Shown here: piece after piece, positions 1 to 12,000 of the stretch
Numbering within the stretch: the stretch's first letter is position 1
Layout: every line of letters begins with the position of its first letter
Notes under the pieces: model-generated
The model's input: only the letters and a program-made list of their open reading frames with translations
Databases searched by the model: none
Told to the model about the DNA's origin: nothing
Program-made: the position numbers and the translations under genes
DNA from: Xiphydria camelus
Lineage: Eukaryota; Arthropoda; Insecta; Hymenoptera; Xiphydriidae
Length of the DNA: 64,000 bases
Reading direction: 5' to 3'
Assembly (NCBI GenBank): GCA_963678675.1
Contig: OY783196.1
Location: forward strand, 22,918,827-22,982,826

Positions 1-1948
1 CGACCGATTCCGATTTCCCCGCGAAGGATGCACGTCGCGCGGGGATGGAGCCTACATCCGGAGACGGCAGCGCGGGTCGAACGTTGATGAGTCGGACGCC
101 CTCGTCCGGCGCGGGACGCGCGGGCACCTCGTGAAATGATAATTCGGTTTCGATCGGGCGCAGTCTGGAGATTTTCCGAGGGCGAGAGGGTGTCCGGGGG
201 CAGTGTCCGTGTGGGGCGGCTCGGCGCCGGGGGCGCGGGACGGCGAAGGGTTTAAAATAATAGTGGAACGGCGGCTGAGTCGGTCGCGAGAGGAGTGAGA
301 GAGGGCTCCGCCCCGCGAAATATGGCGAGCTACGCCAGGACGTGATTGGGTGACGCGGGAGGACCCCGCGGCTCGCGAGCTAAGACATTGGTGCCCCCTC
401 GGCACCCCCGGGCACCCCTTAGCACCGCCGCGCGCGCGTTCGAAGTGTACCCTCTTACCTCTCCTCTCGCTTCAAACGCGCTAGACCCTGAAAATATCCC
501 CGCTATTGTCCAGACTGCCGCGCACACCACGAAGATTCGCCGCGTATCGGTGAAAAGTCAAATTCAGGGAACCGATCGACGGGGGGAAGCGACCCGACGA
601 CGTTCCTCGCGCGTCGCGAAGGTCGTTCACCGATGCGCGACCTTCGCGATCGTTACTTTTATGGTATTCACGGTACGAGTGTCTGTGGGTAGGGGGGTGA
701 GATCTATTCTGAGGTAGGTATGCGATGCCAGATGGGGTAGGTATACGGAGCATTCCGGTAAAACTCGTAGATATAACCTGGAATGCTCGAAAGCATATTC
801 GGAGGGTTCGAAAGGCAGCCGTGGAACTCTAAACTGAAAAAAAAGTACCGATTCTGCAGCAGACCAAAGTATATTTAGGAACACATTTCGCTATTACATC
901 ATTACGCATCTCCACATGAGTAATAATTACCTACTTATCGCTGTAGCAGCGATACCGCGTGTTCCTATTCGTGGAGCTTTTTAGCTGTTGCAGCTTGACA
1001 ATGGCGCTGTAGTCATCACTAGTAGAGACTACATTACCGCTTCAGCAGCCAGAAGACTGGTAACCAGAACTATTCTGTTTCTTTCAGTGCAGTTCCGTGC
1101 CACTCTCTATTTCCCTCTTTCGCGTGGACAAATTTCAAAGCTCCCATAATGATCTTCGTCCACACTTCACCCTCGCGATCTCGACGCGGTCGGTGCGGTA
1201 ATTGGAGAGCTAGTTGTTTCTCTTTTTTGCTACAGTAGCACAAGGTCTCGCCGGTAACGGGTATACATACACGCGTACGAGGCGCGCGGGTGGGATACTT
1301 GTTTGCGGAGAGAGCGCGGATAGATTAATCATCCGTTAAGCTCGGGAAAGACGTGCACGCGCTGCCGTGCCGGCTTAACCCAGTGTTTCTTCCCACCTCC
1401 TCTATACGCTATCCCCTCCTCGATCTGCCGCCAACTATGAACCCGACAAATATAATACGAGCGTTTTGCGACGCCTTACACCACGCTCCACCGGCGGGTA
1501 GATCGTCCGAGACTCCGGCAACTAAACCCCGGTCTTTCCCTAATGACTCCTCTCTCAACCGCATGACGAATTAACGCGGAAATCAAGTACTCTCAAGGAG
1601 GATCCGTATACGCGCGTTGTTTCAGATTATAGTCGCGTATACCACTTTTAGTGCGGCGGCACTGCGCAAACCTGTCATACGACTGCAATCTGGAACAGTG
1701 CACCTCGGGGCCACCTTGATGACGCTTCCTGCTCGCAAGAGAATGCAACGCGTTGAGGCAACTGCAGGCCGGGATAAAGGGTATACGGTTGTAGTTGGTC
1801 CCCCGAGGGTGATTGGCATCCTTCGGCAAGAAATGCATTAGACTGCTGCGAAAAGAGATATTCCAGTGGGTGTGCACAGTTTCGTGCGGTTAAACTGTCA
1901 CGAGAATTGTGTGATTGTTATTACAGCACTGCTGGTATTTAGATCCGA
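1..1948. other. Non-coding stretch, GC-rich to 0.7 kb then mixed
   Basis: The first 700 bases are CpG-dense and are open in several frames on both strands. The peptides (up to 123 codons) are Arg/Ser/Pro-rich and match no family I recognise. From about 840 the base composition becomes mixed. I see no splice-bounded exon, RNA gene or repeat with clear ends here. Confidence 0.5.
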
Positions 1949-1950
1949 TA

Positions 1951-2397
1951 CACACAAAAAAAGAATTGGTTGGATCTACTGAAAATTACTTGCGGAGTCA
2001 TAAGTAATTATTTATTTATATCAATGAAATTTCTTAATACACCAGACCATTTGCACGCGCAAGCGCGCGCCTAAAACGTATTTCATAACGACATTTACAT
2101 TTATTTCAATACTTATTTTATCAAATTGAATTTCCCCGCTTTAACTATCGATTACTATATCGATATCGATTATCAACTAACCAATGGTGATAGGTGACGA
2201 CTTTCGATTACATCGTGCTGGATCTTATTAGATAGGATCAATTTGATATTTCTTCCATAGAATCTTGTGAAATAGTATGTTATTGCAAGGAAGACATATT
2301 CAATTAATATAAAAAAAATGAAATAGATCTAAATGAATTATTACTTGCTATCCCGCAAGTAATTTTTAGTAGATCCAACTAATTCTTTTTCTCCGTG
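1951..2397. mobile_element. 447-bp TIR element with CAC termini, TA-flanked
   Basis: Non-autonomous DNA element. The left arm (from 1951, CACACAAAAAAAGAATTGG) is inverted at the right end, which finishes TTCTTTTTCTCCGTG at 2397. The arms pair over roughly 65 bases with mismatches and share the GGATCTACT and TTACTTGCGG blocks. TA lies on both sides (1949-1950 and 2398-2399), as expected for a TA target duplication. The interior has no transposase frame. The outer bases match the CAC-ended group found throughout this window, but no second copy of this interior is present. Confidence 0.75.
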
Positions 2398-2399
2398 TA

Positions 2400-2877
2400 G
2401 AATTTCATAGCTTTGTTTGATATAATTCGTCTATTGAAGGTTTTCTGATATATTCCATTTGTGAAACAAAGCAGTGAAGTGGGTAATGTGTATAGCTGCT
2501 TTTCTTTGAATATGTGGACGATATTAGGAAGAAGTTTTCAAGTCGCATTGACAGTATTCTAAGTGATCGAATCACAGTATTCCTCTCAATTATTCAGTGA
2601 AACGAATTTTCTATTTAGAATGCTAAACTGTAAAAAATTCTGCGGTTAGAAGGTTAATAAGAGAACGTTATTAAAAATAAGGTGCGTCGAAAAGTTGCTT
2701 GTTTCTTTTGTGTCTGTTTCTAATACACAATTTCCCACTATAATTTTCCTCGTTTACGTTATAAATTGATTCATAAATTAATTACACCCGATCGGTACAC
2801 GACGTAACCACTCGATGACGTTCCTCGCTGGTAGAACAATAATAATAATAATGCATCGCATTATCCGGAGACGTATA
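2400..2877. other. AT-rich spacer with possible solo element end
   Basis: At 2626-2648 the sequence CTGTAAAAAATTCTGCGG repeats the terminus of the elements at 5892 and 48402, but no partner end is visible nearby. It may be a truncated copy. The rest is AT-rich DNA without recognisable features. Confidence 0.4.
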
Positions 2878-3272
2878 CGGGTGTTCTCAAACCTCTGACT
2901 CAGAGGAAAACCCTATGTTCATTAAGAAATTACGGATATAATGCAATTGATTTTATTGAAATCCGTTAAGAATTTACGGAGAAATTAATTAGGTATTAAA
3001 AAGTAATTCATATTTTGAATTTATTCGGCATTGATGATGTCATATCAAGGCTCATGAGGATAATGTTTATAATAACGATAGCAATTGCGATTATCTTCAG
3101 GAGCCTTGATATGACGTCATCAATGCCGAATAAATTCAAAATATTAATTACTTTTTAATAATTAACTTCTCCGTAAATTCTTAACGGATTTCAATAAAAT
3201 CAGTTGCATTATGTCCGTAATTTTTTAATGAACCTAGGGTTTTCCTCTGGGTCAGAGGTTTGAGAACACCCG
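2878..3272. mobile_element. 395-bp near-perfect palindromic foldback element
   Basis: The segment starts CGGGTGTTCTCAAACCTC and ends with its complement GAGGTTTGAGAACACCCG. The two arms are each about 175-180 bases and nearly identical, around a short centre near 3060-3095. There is no coding capacity. The structure is that of a full-length palindromic MITE. The target duplication is unclear: TA lies at 2876-2877, and the right side reads C then TA at 3274-3275, so one terminal base may be missing on the left. The arm similarity suggests recent origin or ongoing arm correction. Confidence 0.8.
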
Positions 3273-3778
3273 CTACGGTGTCGGGCTGCAGCCTTCACGG
3301 ACTTTTCTCGGGATTGGAAGTAAAAACACGGCTCGAATCTATCGAACCACACTACACGCACACACAACAACCGTGTTCATATACCGCGCATACGAAAGCA
3401 CAGCGGGATGCCGAGTGCCATTCCGTATACGAAAGGAAGGAAAGTAGTTTATGCCGGGTCATGGAATCGGCATTCTATAACCATGAAACCTATGGATATC
3501 CCAAGAATCGCGTGTATCTGGATACGGTTAACGCGCGAGCACGCACACTTCGCGAATGTGAAAATGCGCGTAGTTCGTTGCATTCCCCGGCGTATATGCA
3601 CGCATGGCCGCTAGACTCACACGAAGCGCGACCTTTTTCTCGATCCTGGGGGGTAACGACCGCTTCTGAAGTGTCACTACAGGTACGAACTATGGAGCCG
3701 TAACGTTTTTCTCCCTGCCTTATTATGGGAATACGTTTTAAAATGGTTCAGCCCTCGCAAATTAGCTTTTCGTACATA

Positions 3779-4134
3779 CACTGAGAAAAAATGTAGTGGA
3801 TTTGATTAAATCGACTATTACGGATGGGGCAAAAATGCAGAGATTTATGGTACTATTCTCTACGAAAGGTAAGCTCTATAAGGTACTATGTTCTGTAAAA
3901 TTACGCAGTCTTCTTACATGGCCTTGTAGAATGTATCACCTTACATAGCTTACAGTTTCATACAGAATAGCGCCATTAGTTATTTGGACTAATAATAATT
4001 GACTTGAATGGACAGCCTGTTTCCTTCAAATAGTCGTTAATCGTTATAAATGAATTGATTAATTGAAGCAAATAGTTCTATATTCTCCCACTCATAAACA
4101 CCGATTTAATTAAATATACTATTTTTTCTCAGTG
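3779..4134. mobile_element. CACTGAG element, family A (with nested foldback)
   Basis: The termini are CACTGAGAAAAAATG and TTTTTTCTCAGTG, flanked by TA on the left (3777-3778) and CA on the right. The interior is shared with the element at 62590-62815, including GCCTGTTTCCTTCAAATAGT followed by CGTTAAT/CCGTTATAA, so both belong to one family. This copy is about 130 bases longer because of a second foldback inserted near its middle. No coding frame is present. Confidence 0.8.
3847..3977. mobile_element. Foldback nested in the family A element
   Basis: This block is absent from the family A copy at 62590. Its arms pair with each other: TATGGTACTATTCTCTACG on the left against the complement of the right arm, which reads ATGGCGCTATTCTGTATG, continuing through GTAAGCT and AAGGT. 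Arms are about 50 bases with several mismatches. A short TTA-like duplication may flank it, but the ends are uncertain by a few bases. Confidence 0.6.
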
Positions 4135-4455
4135 CAGGATATTTTGTAATTAATTGTTTTACTCGTATTTTATACGAATTTCGCTTTCTCTATTTGTAAC
4201 AAAGACGGATTGGCTCGTTCGTATCAAAGGACTGTCAGATATTTTTCATTTTGTTCTTTTCTCATACAGAGGAGCTTCGTTTATTAATTAAATGTCGCTC
4301 TTTGCATTTTTCGTTGTAATTGAGTACACGTTTTGTTGATTCACCTTTATTTAAAAGGAACGTTGCGCTATTCCATAGTGAAATGTGGAATAACATTCTG
4401 GTACTGACAGTTTTTTAATTAACTTTCTTTTCATTTTATTACTAAGTATACTTTG

Positions 4456-4458
<3 letters not shown>

Positions 4459-4490
<32 letters not shown>
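4459..4490. repeat. (GA)n microsatellite
   Basis: Uninterrupted GA dinucleotide run of about 32 bases in AT-rich DNA. Confidence 0.95.
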
Positions 4491-4492
<2 letters not shown>

Positions 4493-4558
4493 CCGGGTTT
4501 AAACTCTTTACGTCCAGAAACTAAAATTTATTATATATATTACATTTTTGTAATCATA

Positions 4559-4760
4559 CAAGATAGACCGTAGCGAATCGGATCGTAGATTCATATTTCT
4601 TAAATCGTGTTAAAAATGAGCATTTCGATCGATCGTATTACTTAGTTTCTCTCTAATGAAGTAATACGAATAATCGAAATGCTCATTTTCACCACGATTT
4701 AAGAAATATGAATCTATGATCTGTGATTCGCTCTGTGATCCGATTCGCTTTGCTCGATCC
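4559..4760. mobile_element. 200-bp foldback element, family G, copy 1
   Basis: The arms carry AGCGAATCGGATC and TTCATATTTCTTAAATCG in inverted orientation, meeting near 4645-4660 around a short loop. TA lies on both sides (4557-4558, 4761-4762). A second copy of the same family occurs at 51495-51694 with the same arm order and nearly the same length, so this is a repeat family rather than a single hairpin. It has no coding capacity. Confidence 0.8.
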
Positions 4761-4762
4761 TA

Positions 4763-5889
4763 CGCGACTATAAAAACTTATCCGCGATAAAATGCTAGCT
4801 GTGTATTACTTTCATGATGAGGAGCTAACTTTTTCAATGTAAGATACCGCGCGGCGACGTAACGTCACACTGAGTACAGGATAAAACGAGCGACGGAGAT
4901 CGTTTCAAAGTCTCATATAACGTACGATAAATGGAAAACTGCGTCCGCATCATCATTTTCAACGGCCGAGTGGGTATCTAATACCTGCGGGCCGATCACT
5001 CCACTATTTGCCGCGACGTGCATACATAGGCATACGCACATGAACGTGGAATATAAAGGGTAAACATATTCCACCGCGAGGCGCAATTTTCTCACCAGGA
5101 GAGCGAAGAGAGTAAGAGAAAGAGGTGGCCCGATAAAACGGAGTAGCGAGGAAGGAAAGTCTCGGTGGCGGGCGACGGCGACGAGGGGATGATGAAATTT
5201 TATATTCTCGGCTTCGCGCGCTCGCTCCTTAGACGTGGGCTCCGTCGGGTGCGCAGGTGTGGCGCTCCTCCAAAGTGCCCGCAAAGAAATGTCGCGCGAG
5301 AAATTTAGGAGCCTTTTAAAAGATGCTCGTAAAGACGTACCCGATGTGGAGGGTTGAAGGAAGAGGGAGAGAGAAAGAGGGGTGAGAGAACGAGGGGTGG
5401 GAGGGAAGGAGAGGACCCTTACGCCGTCCCCCGAAGTGTAACGACGTCTTCGCGAAATCGCCCCTCCGTCCTCTCGAAACGGCCTCCTTCCGACCTTCGT
5501 TCGATATACCGTTCGCCTCCGGTGACGAACGACCGACAACGCGTCACGATGATGGACCGCGCTCGCGCGCTTATAAACGCGGACTACAATCGTGTCAACA
5601 GAAAATCGATGCAACAAAAATCAAGCCGCGGTGTGAACTCTCTGGTAACGGCGGCATCAATCCCCGCTGTACGGTCTCGACCCGCTCTTCCCCACTCCGT
5701 ACCCCCGAAACATCCACTACATGGCGTGGTGATGGACGAGGTGAATATCGACAGCCAGTGCAGTCCATTAAAAAATTGTCCGGTTGCTCTTGCTCGCTAA
5801 AATAATTAGCATGCAGTTACGGTAACGTGCTTTCAACGAACGTGCTTTCGTGATCTTTTCCTGGAAATTCGACATCTTAATTCAGGATA
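4763..5889. other. GC-rich stretch without supported gene
   Basis: A 234-codon frame on the minus strand (4913-5617) and a 148-codon frame on the plus strand overlap in purine-rich repeat-like DNA. The peptides are Arg/Ser/Leu-rich with no domain I recognise, and both strands are open together, as expected from base composition. I do not call a gene. Confidence 0.5.
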
Positions 5890-5891
5890 TA

Positions 5892-6047
5892 CACGGTAAA
5901 AAATTCTGCGGTGTGGACCTATATAGACCACTTTTGGTATTAGATAGCAATGGCATAATGCCGAATGATACCAGATGTGGTACATACATATACATAGGTC
6001 CATACCGACGAAATGGTGTTAAAAATTAACACCACTTTTTCACTGTG
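5892..6047. mobile_element. CACGGT element, family B, copy 1 (156 bp)
   Basis: The termini are CACGGTAAAAAATTCTGCGG and ACTTTTTCACTGTG, with TA on both sides (5890-5891, 6048-6049). The interior carries inverted blocks (GGACCTAT with ATAGGTCC) and a small palindrome TGGTGTTAAAAATTAACACC near the right end. An inverted second copy lies at 48121-48402. No coding capacity. Confidence 0.8.
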
Positions 6048-6049
6048 TA

Positions 6050-7302
6050 TTGATCTGTTTAGACGGCGGAATTTAGTTTTCGCTTGCACCATAGATTACA
6101 AATCGATTTCGAGATAAGCACCAAGAATTTTGGGACTAACGGATCGTTTTTTTTTTCGGATCTACGGTGAAACTATTATGCTTGCAATTGCCAATTAACC
6201 GCACGACGCATTATAAATGCAAATGTGCAATCTCAAAATTTCGATCGTAAAATACGCTTTTCCTCGTGACGAGTAAATTAGTCTTTAAATAAAAAAGTGG
6301 CCCTCTCGCCTCTCTTGTCCCACCGCGTATTACCTACTTTCGCGTCACCGACACGGCGAAGGGCGCGGATAATTCTCAAACGATGGAATATTAAAGCCAA
6401 CGGAACCCTTGGACTCTATGAATAGCAAATGCAAAATCTCTGCAACCGCCCCTCTCCCTCGACACTCCACGGTCCCGAAAGTTACAGACCCCCTCTCCTC
6501 TCAGCTCCCCGCGAACCGGTGAAAACTTTTAACCGGATACATTACCTACCCGACTACCGACTTCACTTCAAGTGGCTGGAGTTTGAACATTTCCATGAAT
6601 AAATTTAAAAATAATGTCTTGTTTTAATCACTGTACACGTCACGTTACAATAGCTGGACGTCATTCATTATACAACTGTGACAAGAGGAAATTGCAGGAG
6701 AATTTTGTGATACCTGCATATAACTTCTCCACCGGCTTACTCAGATAGACGGAGTTTCTATAGTATAATAATCTAGACTTTACTTTGGGTAGATATTGGT
6801 TTCCTGTGATATATCTGCTGGAATTAAAATTTGAAGTGTCGAAATTTACAAAAGTATCATAGTATGCGCTTTTTTTATTTATCATCCATCATTTGAATGA
6901 CAATGCCAATATTTTGATTTGACAGGCTAAATCAATGCCCTGTAACTTGATTAATTAAATGAGATAAAGAGAATATCGTTCAGCATTTAAACCCAATAAA
7001 CTCTTTTGCGTTTAAACCAACGTTGTATATGTACAATTATCCGAATTGAGATAATTCGCGAGGTTGATACGTATTTAGGAGTCGATTCATTCCTTTAAAT
7101 CAAACTGACAAACTGAATTTCCTTTAAAAAAAATAACTGTTCCGTTGTTCTCAAGAAAAACTTCAGATTCGCAGACTTTTTTCGAAATCGTAGAACAGCA
7201 CACACCTCGGATACGGTTTATTTCTAGAAAAAAACGTGACGTCAGTCGAGTAGTGAAATGTCGACAAATCAGACTGTCAGGTCGGACCAACCCTTCGCGA
7301 TA
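6050..7302. other. Mixed AT-rich spacer
   Basis: No exon, RNA gene or element ends recognised. Short open frames (74 codons at 6661-6885, minus strand) look like chance. Confidence 0.4.
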
Positions 7303-7304
7303 TA

Positions 7305-8197
7305 CGAGGGTCATTTGAAAAGTTTCCGGCCTTATTGACAAGCAGTCATGATAGAATTTAATTCTTGCTATCGTCTGATAGAGATGACGTTGATACATGT
7401 ATCCCGTACAAATTTCAAGTCATTCCGATTAGTACTTTAGCACTTTTATAAAGTTGACAGATGTTTTTTGTCGACAATGGAGAAAATCGAGTATCGCGCA
7501 GTAATCAAGTTCCTTTATTTGAAAGGAACAAAACTCAGGAAATAAAAGATGAGTTAGACTCAGTATACGGTGTAGTGTCCCCTTCGTACACAACCGTCAA
7601 ACATTAGATGGCTAAGTACAAACGTGGTCGTATCAGTATTTTTAATAATGATCGTTCTGGGCGCCCAAAAACTGTTTCAACTTACGGAATTGTGGACTTA
7701 GTACATGAAACTGTGATGGAAGATCGTCGATTGACCGTAAAGGAGATTACTGAGGCTTGTAAAATATCAGATGAACGGGTCCACAAGAATTTGCACGAGG
7801 ATTTGGGTATAAAAAAATTATCCGCGCGCTCTTGGTGCCATTTTGTTGACAATTGACCAAAAGCGCGTACGGCTTGAAATGTCGCGCGAGTGTCTCTTGA
7901 GCTTTATAAAAAAGAAATCTAGCTGAATTTTTGCAACGTTCGATAACTGTCGATGAAACCTGAATCTAAAATTTCTTGGGGGGAAAAAATTTGGGACAAA
8001 TGCCGAGGTGGAAAACGCTGTAGACCGGTATTTTTCAAGAGGACAAAAAGAATTTTATTCTGACTGCTTGAAGGGTTGGGAGAAACGATGAATTAAATGT
8101 ATCGAGTTACGAAGAAACTATGTTGAGAAAGACATTTTTTTTACCTTGAAATATGTGTTTTTCCTGAAAAGGCCGGAAACTTTTCAAATAGCCCTCG
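7305..8197 (+). mobile_element. Internally deleted mariner element
   Basis: An 893-bp Tc1/mariner-superfamily element. The terminal repeats pair CGAGGGTCATTTGAAAAGTT with the complement of CTTTTCAAATAGCCCTCG and extend inward to GGCCTT, about 29 bases each, with one mismatch. TA duplications flank it (7303-7304 and 8198-8199). Full mariners are about 1.3 kb, so some 400 bases are missing. What remains codes for the N-terminal and C-terminal parts of a mariner transposase with frameshifts and stops (see the pseudogene entry), so it cannot be autonomous. Confidence 0.92.
7477..8136 (+). pseudogene. Mariner transposase remnant
   Basis: The start at 7477 reads MEKIEYRAVIKFLYLKG, the usual N-terminal helix-turn-helix region, then shifts frame. 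The second frame reads EIKDELDSVYGVVSPSYTTV and reaches an in-frame TAG at 7605-7607 where the family has Trp. The longest intact piece (7608-7856, 82 codons) contains the linker GRISIFNNDRSGRPK and the second HTH (RRLTVKEITEACKISDERVH). After another frameshift the sequence LLTIDQKRVRLEMSREC leads to ITVDET at about 7943-7960, where Asp at 7952-7954 is the first residue of the catalytic DD34D triad. It then jumps to the C-terminal tail (AEVENAVDRYF, then IKCIELRRNYVEKD), so the stretch with the other two acidic residues is deleted. Dead copy. Confidence 0.9.
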
Positions 8198-8199
8198 TA

Positions 8200-11100
8200 T
8201 TACAAGGTGGAAAGACGGCGTATAATCTGCGCCAGTAGAAACTACAGACCACCGTCTCTATCACCATCACACGCCGAGGAAGACGGTCGGACAACGACGG
8301 GGTTGGTTTCGAATCACCTTCCAGTTACCGAGGAGCTATTACGCGGTCGTTGAAGTGACGTATGCCGTTGCACGAAGATCGCTCGGCCGCGTGCTTTCTT
8401 ACTTCTTCGTAGCGCCCTCGTAAAAAGCTCGTAAAAGCATACGCGGTGTAGTAAACGGCAACGTGTCACGCCTGATTACCGGGCACGGTTAGATATCTAA
8501 TCTTGGCTAGATTAATGACCGTCGTTATCGCGTCGACGTGGGCGTGGGTTTACAAATTTTCAGTCGCCCCGCGCGCGAGTGATTTGCATCCGCCGCGCCG
8601 CTCGACTTGGTTCCACCCTTCGACGATATTCGCATGACAGTTCGACGCTCCGTGACGAGGGGCGATTTTTGGTGGGCGGGCTCGCGGTTTCGTGCTCCCG
8701 CTGCGGGAATGACGTTCGTTCGGTGCGCCGCGGGTAATTTCAACGAGGCGCGTCCGTTCGAGAACGGCGGAAGCGGAAGCGATGAAGCCGTGGCGTTTCC
8801 TGGAGACTATAACCCCCCGTGTCGGAACTCCGCGCTCTTTCTAACTACACGGGAAGCCACAAATTATGCGCGCGCGCGAATCAATCGCGCTCGCCGACGC
8901 GCTAATTGGCCCGGTCATCGTTGCACCCTCGCGAATTTGTGGAATACTGTACACTGCGACAAAAAAGTAGCCGGCAAAATAATTTTGTCGAGTCAATTTG
9001 ATAACCTAAAAAAATATTTGTTGGATTACCCAAATGTTCAGCTCTGCCGTCAAAGTTTTCGTGAAATAAACCGAAGAATTTTGCGATTCCAAAAAAAAAA
9101 CGTTCTGCTGGCTCGTATTTATTCAAAATATTTTGTTAGCGTAACCAAGAGTTTTTTCAGCGTAGTCGAATTAGAAAAATATGTGCGAACTCGTTGCGCG
9201 GGATGAAGTTGACTTTGTGTGTTTGGCTGGTGTAATAGTTTTTAAACTGCAGTTTTATTTAATTTTTCTTTTTTCTTCTTCACGAACATATATAGAGTGG
9301 TACCGATAAAGGTTCGAGAATTGTTTTATTTCATTAATTCGTACGCAGTTAACCGACAGGGATAGAAATCAGCCGCAGGCAGTAGTAATAACCGTTTGTG
9401 GTCAGACCGCCGAACGAGTGAGTGGAGAATGGTGTGGGAGAACAACGAATCGCTCTCCACGGTATTTATCTTTGAAATGATAATTTTTAATGATAATAAG
9501 TCGATATGTATGTGCATTTGATTGCAGAAAATTTTCTTTTCGATTCACAACTGTAGTATTTATACACCCCTTCTCTCTCGTTGCGGACAGACACTCTGGA
9601 AAGATCTAATGTCGCACTAAACAAATCCCGTGCGCCGCGGCAAAAGAGCACCTGCGAGCAGCGGCGTAGAGAGGGGGGAGGGAGAGGAAGAGAGAAGGAT
9701 TGAGGGGGAGAGAGGAGGGAGAGCGACAGAGAGAATCGAGGGATTATATTTTTATTTACCCAGTCAAATGAATCCTCTTGATTATGAGTCGGGAATCCCG
9801 TCCGCCCCGACTCGCCCGCTCAGCCGCCGCCCCCGCTTGCTCGCTCTCCATCTAAGAACTCGAGCAAATATTGGTTTTGTCTAGTGGCCTGCGATTTGCA
9901 TAATTAAATCTCAAGACTGCGCGCACCCCGTCGCGTCGTCGTTCTTGCCCGTTTACGCGAAAATGGCAATAATTAAAACCCTGCTAGTTTATTTACCGAG
10001 ACTTCCAAGGACGACCGGCAGCTTAGAGACGTATTAAAGTTGCGCTCGGGGATATTTTGCCGGGCTCTACCGTCGGTGAGCAGCAGGACGAACGGATAAC
10101 GCGATAACGGATGATAACGCGAGTGCGTGAGATAGCAACGCGACTCCTGTCGTGGACGGTTGTCACGGATCGAGCTTGCATGTCCCGCGGAAACGAGCTG
10201 CGGAAACGCGACGCGTTTTCCCATTTCAGGCCATTACTGTAAATGCGACATTAATATTGCAGGCCGATCAAAGATAGATGAGTCTCACAGTCTCGCGTTA
10301 TACCCCGCGGTGGTGCATCAAATATTTCTCAACTTACGTACGAGCCTTTGAGCACTCCCGGCGTGCAAATACGTCATTATGCCGCGCGCGCAAAACATCG
10401 AGATCCCTTTTCGCGTCGGATCAGCGTACAGACGGGATGCGTATACGCGGGGCCCGCTGCACGGCGCCGTCCGTCAGTCGGCGCTTTCGCGTCTGGTAAT
10501 TAAAGAAAAAAAAATGCACCTTTTCATACATTCGCTCTTATACATACCCGGACCACGCTCCCGCGGCGAGCAGAGGCGCGCGCGTCTGCACCGCAACCGC
10601 GCGCGCCACCGACACGGCAACGTTATTTCTCCCTCCGCTAGGTCTACGGGATGCGAAACACCGGGACCGCCTGCAGGCTCACGGCGGCAGCCTACAATTT
10701 ATCGTCGACTTATACGCACGAACCGCGAAGCGCCGTGTAATTAGCACCGTGGAAGATCTAACGCTCTGCGCGATCTACGGATCTTAATTGCGCGCGAAAC
10801 GGCGCCTTTTTACGGACCGCTAAATTGCGCGTCACGCCAAAGCGCTCGGGATTTCGCGATCGACGCGAGGAGCCAATAAACGTCGTTTCGCGAAATATCG
10901 TGACGAGCGCGCGCGCCGGGGCTCCGGTTCGACGAACCGCTCGTGCACGAGGGGTGTTCGAGTCTCGCGATTCGTTAGGTTCGCGTCGGGTGTGAGAGCG
11001 ATAGATTATTACGAACGATGCGCCGAGGGGAGGATTGGGAGGAAACGAAATATCGCGCGCGAGAGGGAGAAAGGGATATATCGTGGCATGTATAAAGCGC

Positions 11101-11518
11101 GGTAGAGGGAAAGCGCGCAGTAATTGTTACATCGCATGCCCAATTGTGAAAATGGGGAGAGCTTTGGAATGCTTCGGATTGATTTATTGCCGCTGAAGTG
11201 CACGCAAAACACACACTCGTGCGGCTTCGCGATTGTTCGAGAGCAGGTGTAAGGGGTAAAGAAAGGGGGATAAAGAGAGCGGGCTCTGTGTTGGAGAGTT
11301 GGAGGAGTCGTTCGTGGGCGCATACTCGGAGTACTCTGCATCGAGAGAGCGAGAGAGTCTGGACGAGTTCTGGTGTTGTGCGCCGAGGCCACATAAGGAT
11401 CGAAAGAAGCCGAGTCTGCGGGGAAAAAGTACACAGTGGAAAAATTACTATCGGAGAGGGAACTGCGCGGTAGAAACTAGTGGAATTTCGATCCTGCGGC
11501 ATTAAGGAACATTTCTTC
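8200..11518. other. CpG-rich non-coding stretch
   Basis: GC-rich DNA with purine-rich tracts (9660-9740) and many overlapping open frames on both strands, the largest being 199 codons at 8607-9206 (+) and 175 codons at 10975-11502 (-). None shows a recognisable domain, and codon choice follows base composition. No splice-bounded exon could be supported. Confidence 0.5.
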
Positions 11519-11592
11519 TTAAGGGGGGAACCTCATGTGGAAAGCCTATAAATTCATTCATTCTCGGAAGTCTACCTTGAAGGATGTGTTAA

Positions 11593-11774
11593 CCCTTTCA
11601 GTCACAGGTTTCTTTAAAAAGGAAAAAAAATCTGAAATGTGGCATGCTACTTGAAAATACATTTCTGAACATGTTTTATTTAGAAACTTTTTTGATTAGT
11701 CATACGGTTTATGATTTATGACTTGCCCCATCAAGATAGCATGTCCATCCAAATGGACGCGACGACTGAAAGGG
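11593..11774. mobile_element. 182-bp TTAA element nested in the larger one
   Basis: Flanked by TTAA at 11589-11592 and 11775-11778, with terminal repeats CCCTTTCAGTC and GACTGAAAGGG. The CCC start next to TTAA fits canonical piggyBac termini. It sits wholly inside the 903-bp element near its left end, so it inserted later or the two moved together. The terminal bases CCCTTTC are shared with the element at 29819-30061. Confidence 0.8.
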
Positions 11775-11965
11775 TTAAATCAATTTTTTTTGGAAACTTC
11801 GAGTATACTTTATTAGTTTATTACACATTCAGAGTACTAAAAAACATTTGTCCTATTGTACGAAACCTTATAATATTAAAGTTATAAAGACGTATCTCGA
11901 AGTCACATTTTTGAGCGGCATAGAATGTGGTTGGAAAAACGTTTAATTAACAAATTTTCCTTTGC

Positions 11966-11966
<1 letters not shown>

Positions 11967-11997
<31 letters not shown>
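11967..11997. repeat. (TA)n microsatellite
   Basis: Uninterrupted TA run of about 31 bases inside the 903-bp TTAA element. Confidence 0.95.

Positions 11998-12000
<3 letters not shown>

Noticed and set aside
4913..5617. 234-codon minus-strand open frame
   Set aside because: Arg/Ser/Leu-rich, overlapped by a plus-strand frame, with no recognisable motif; composition alone can explain it.
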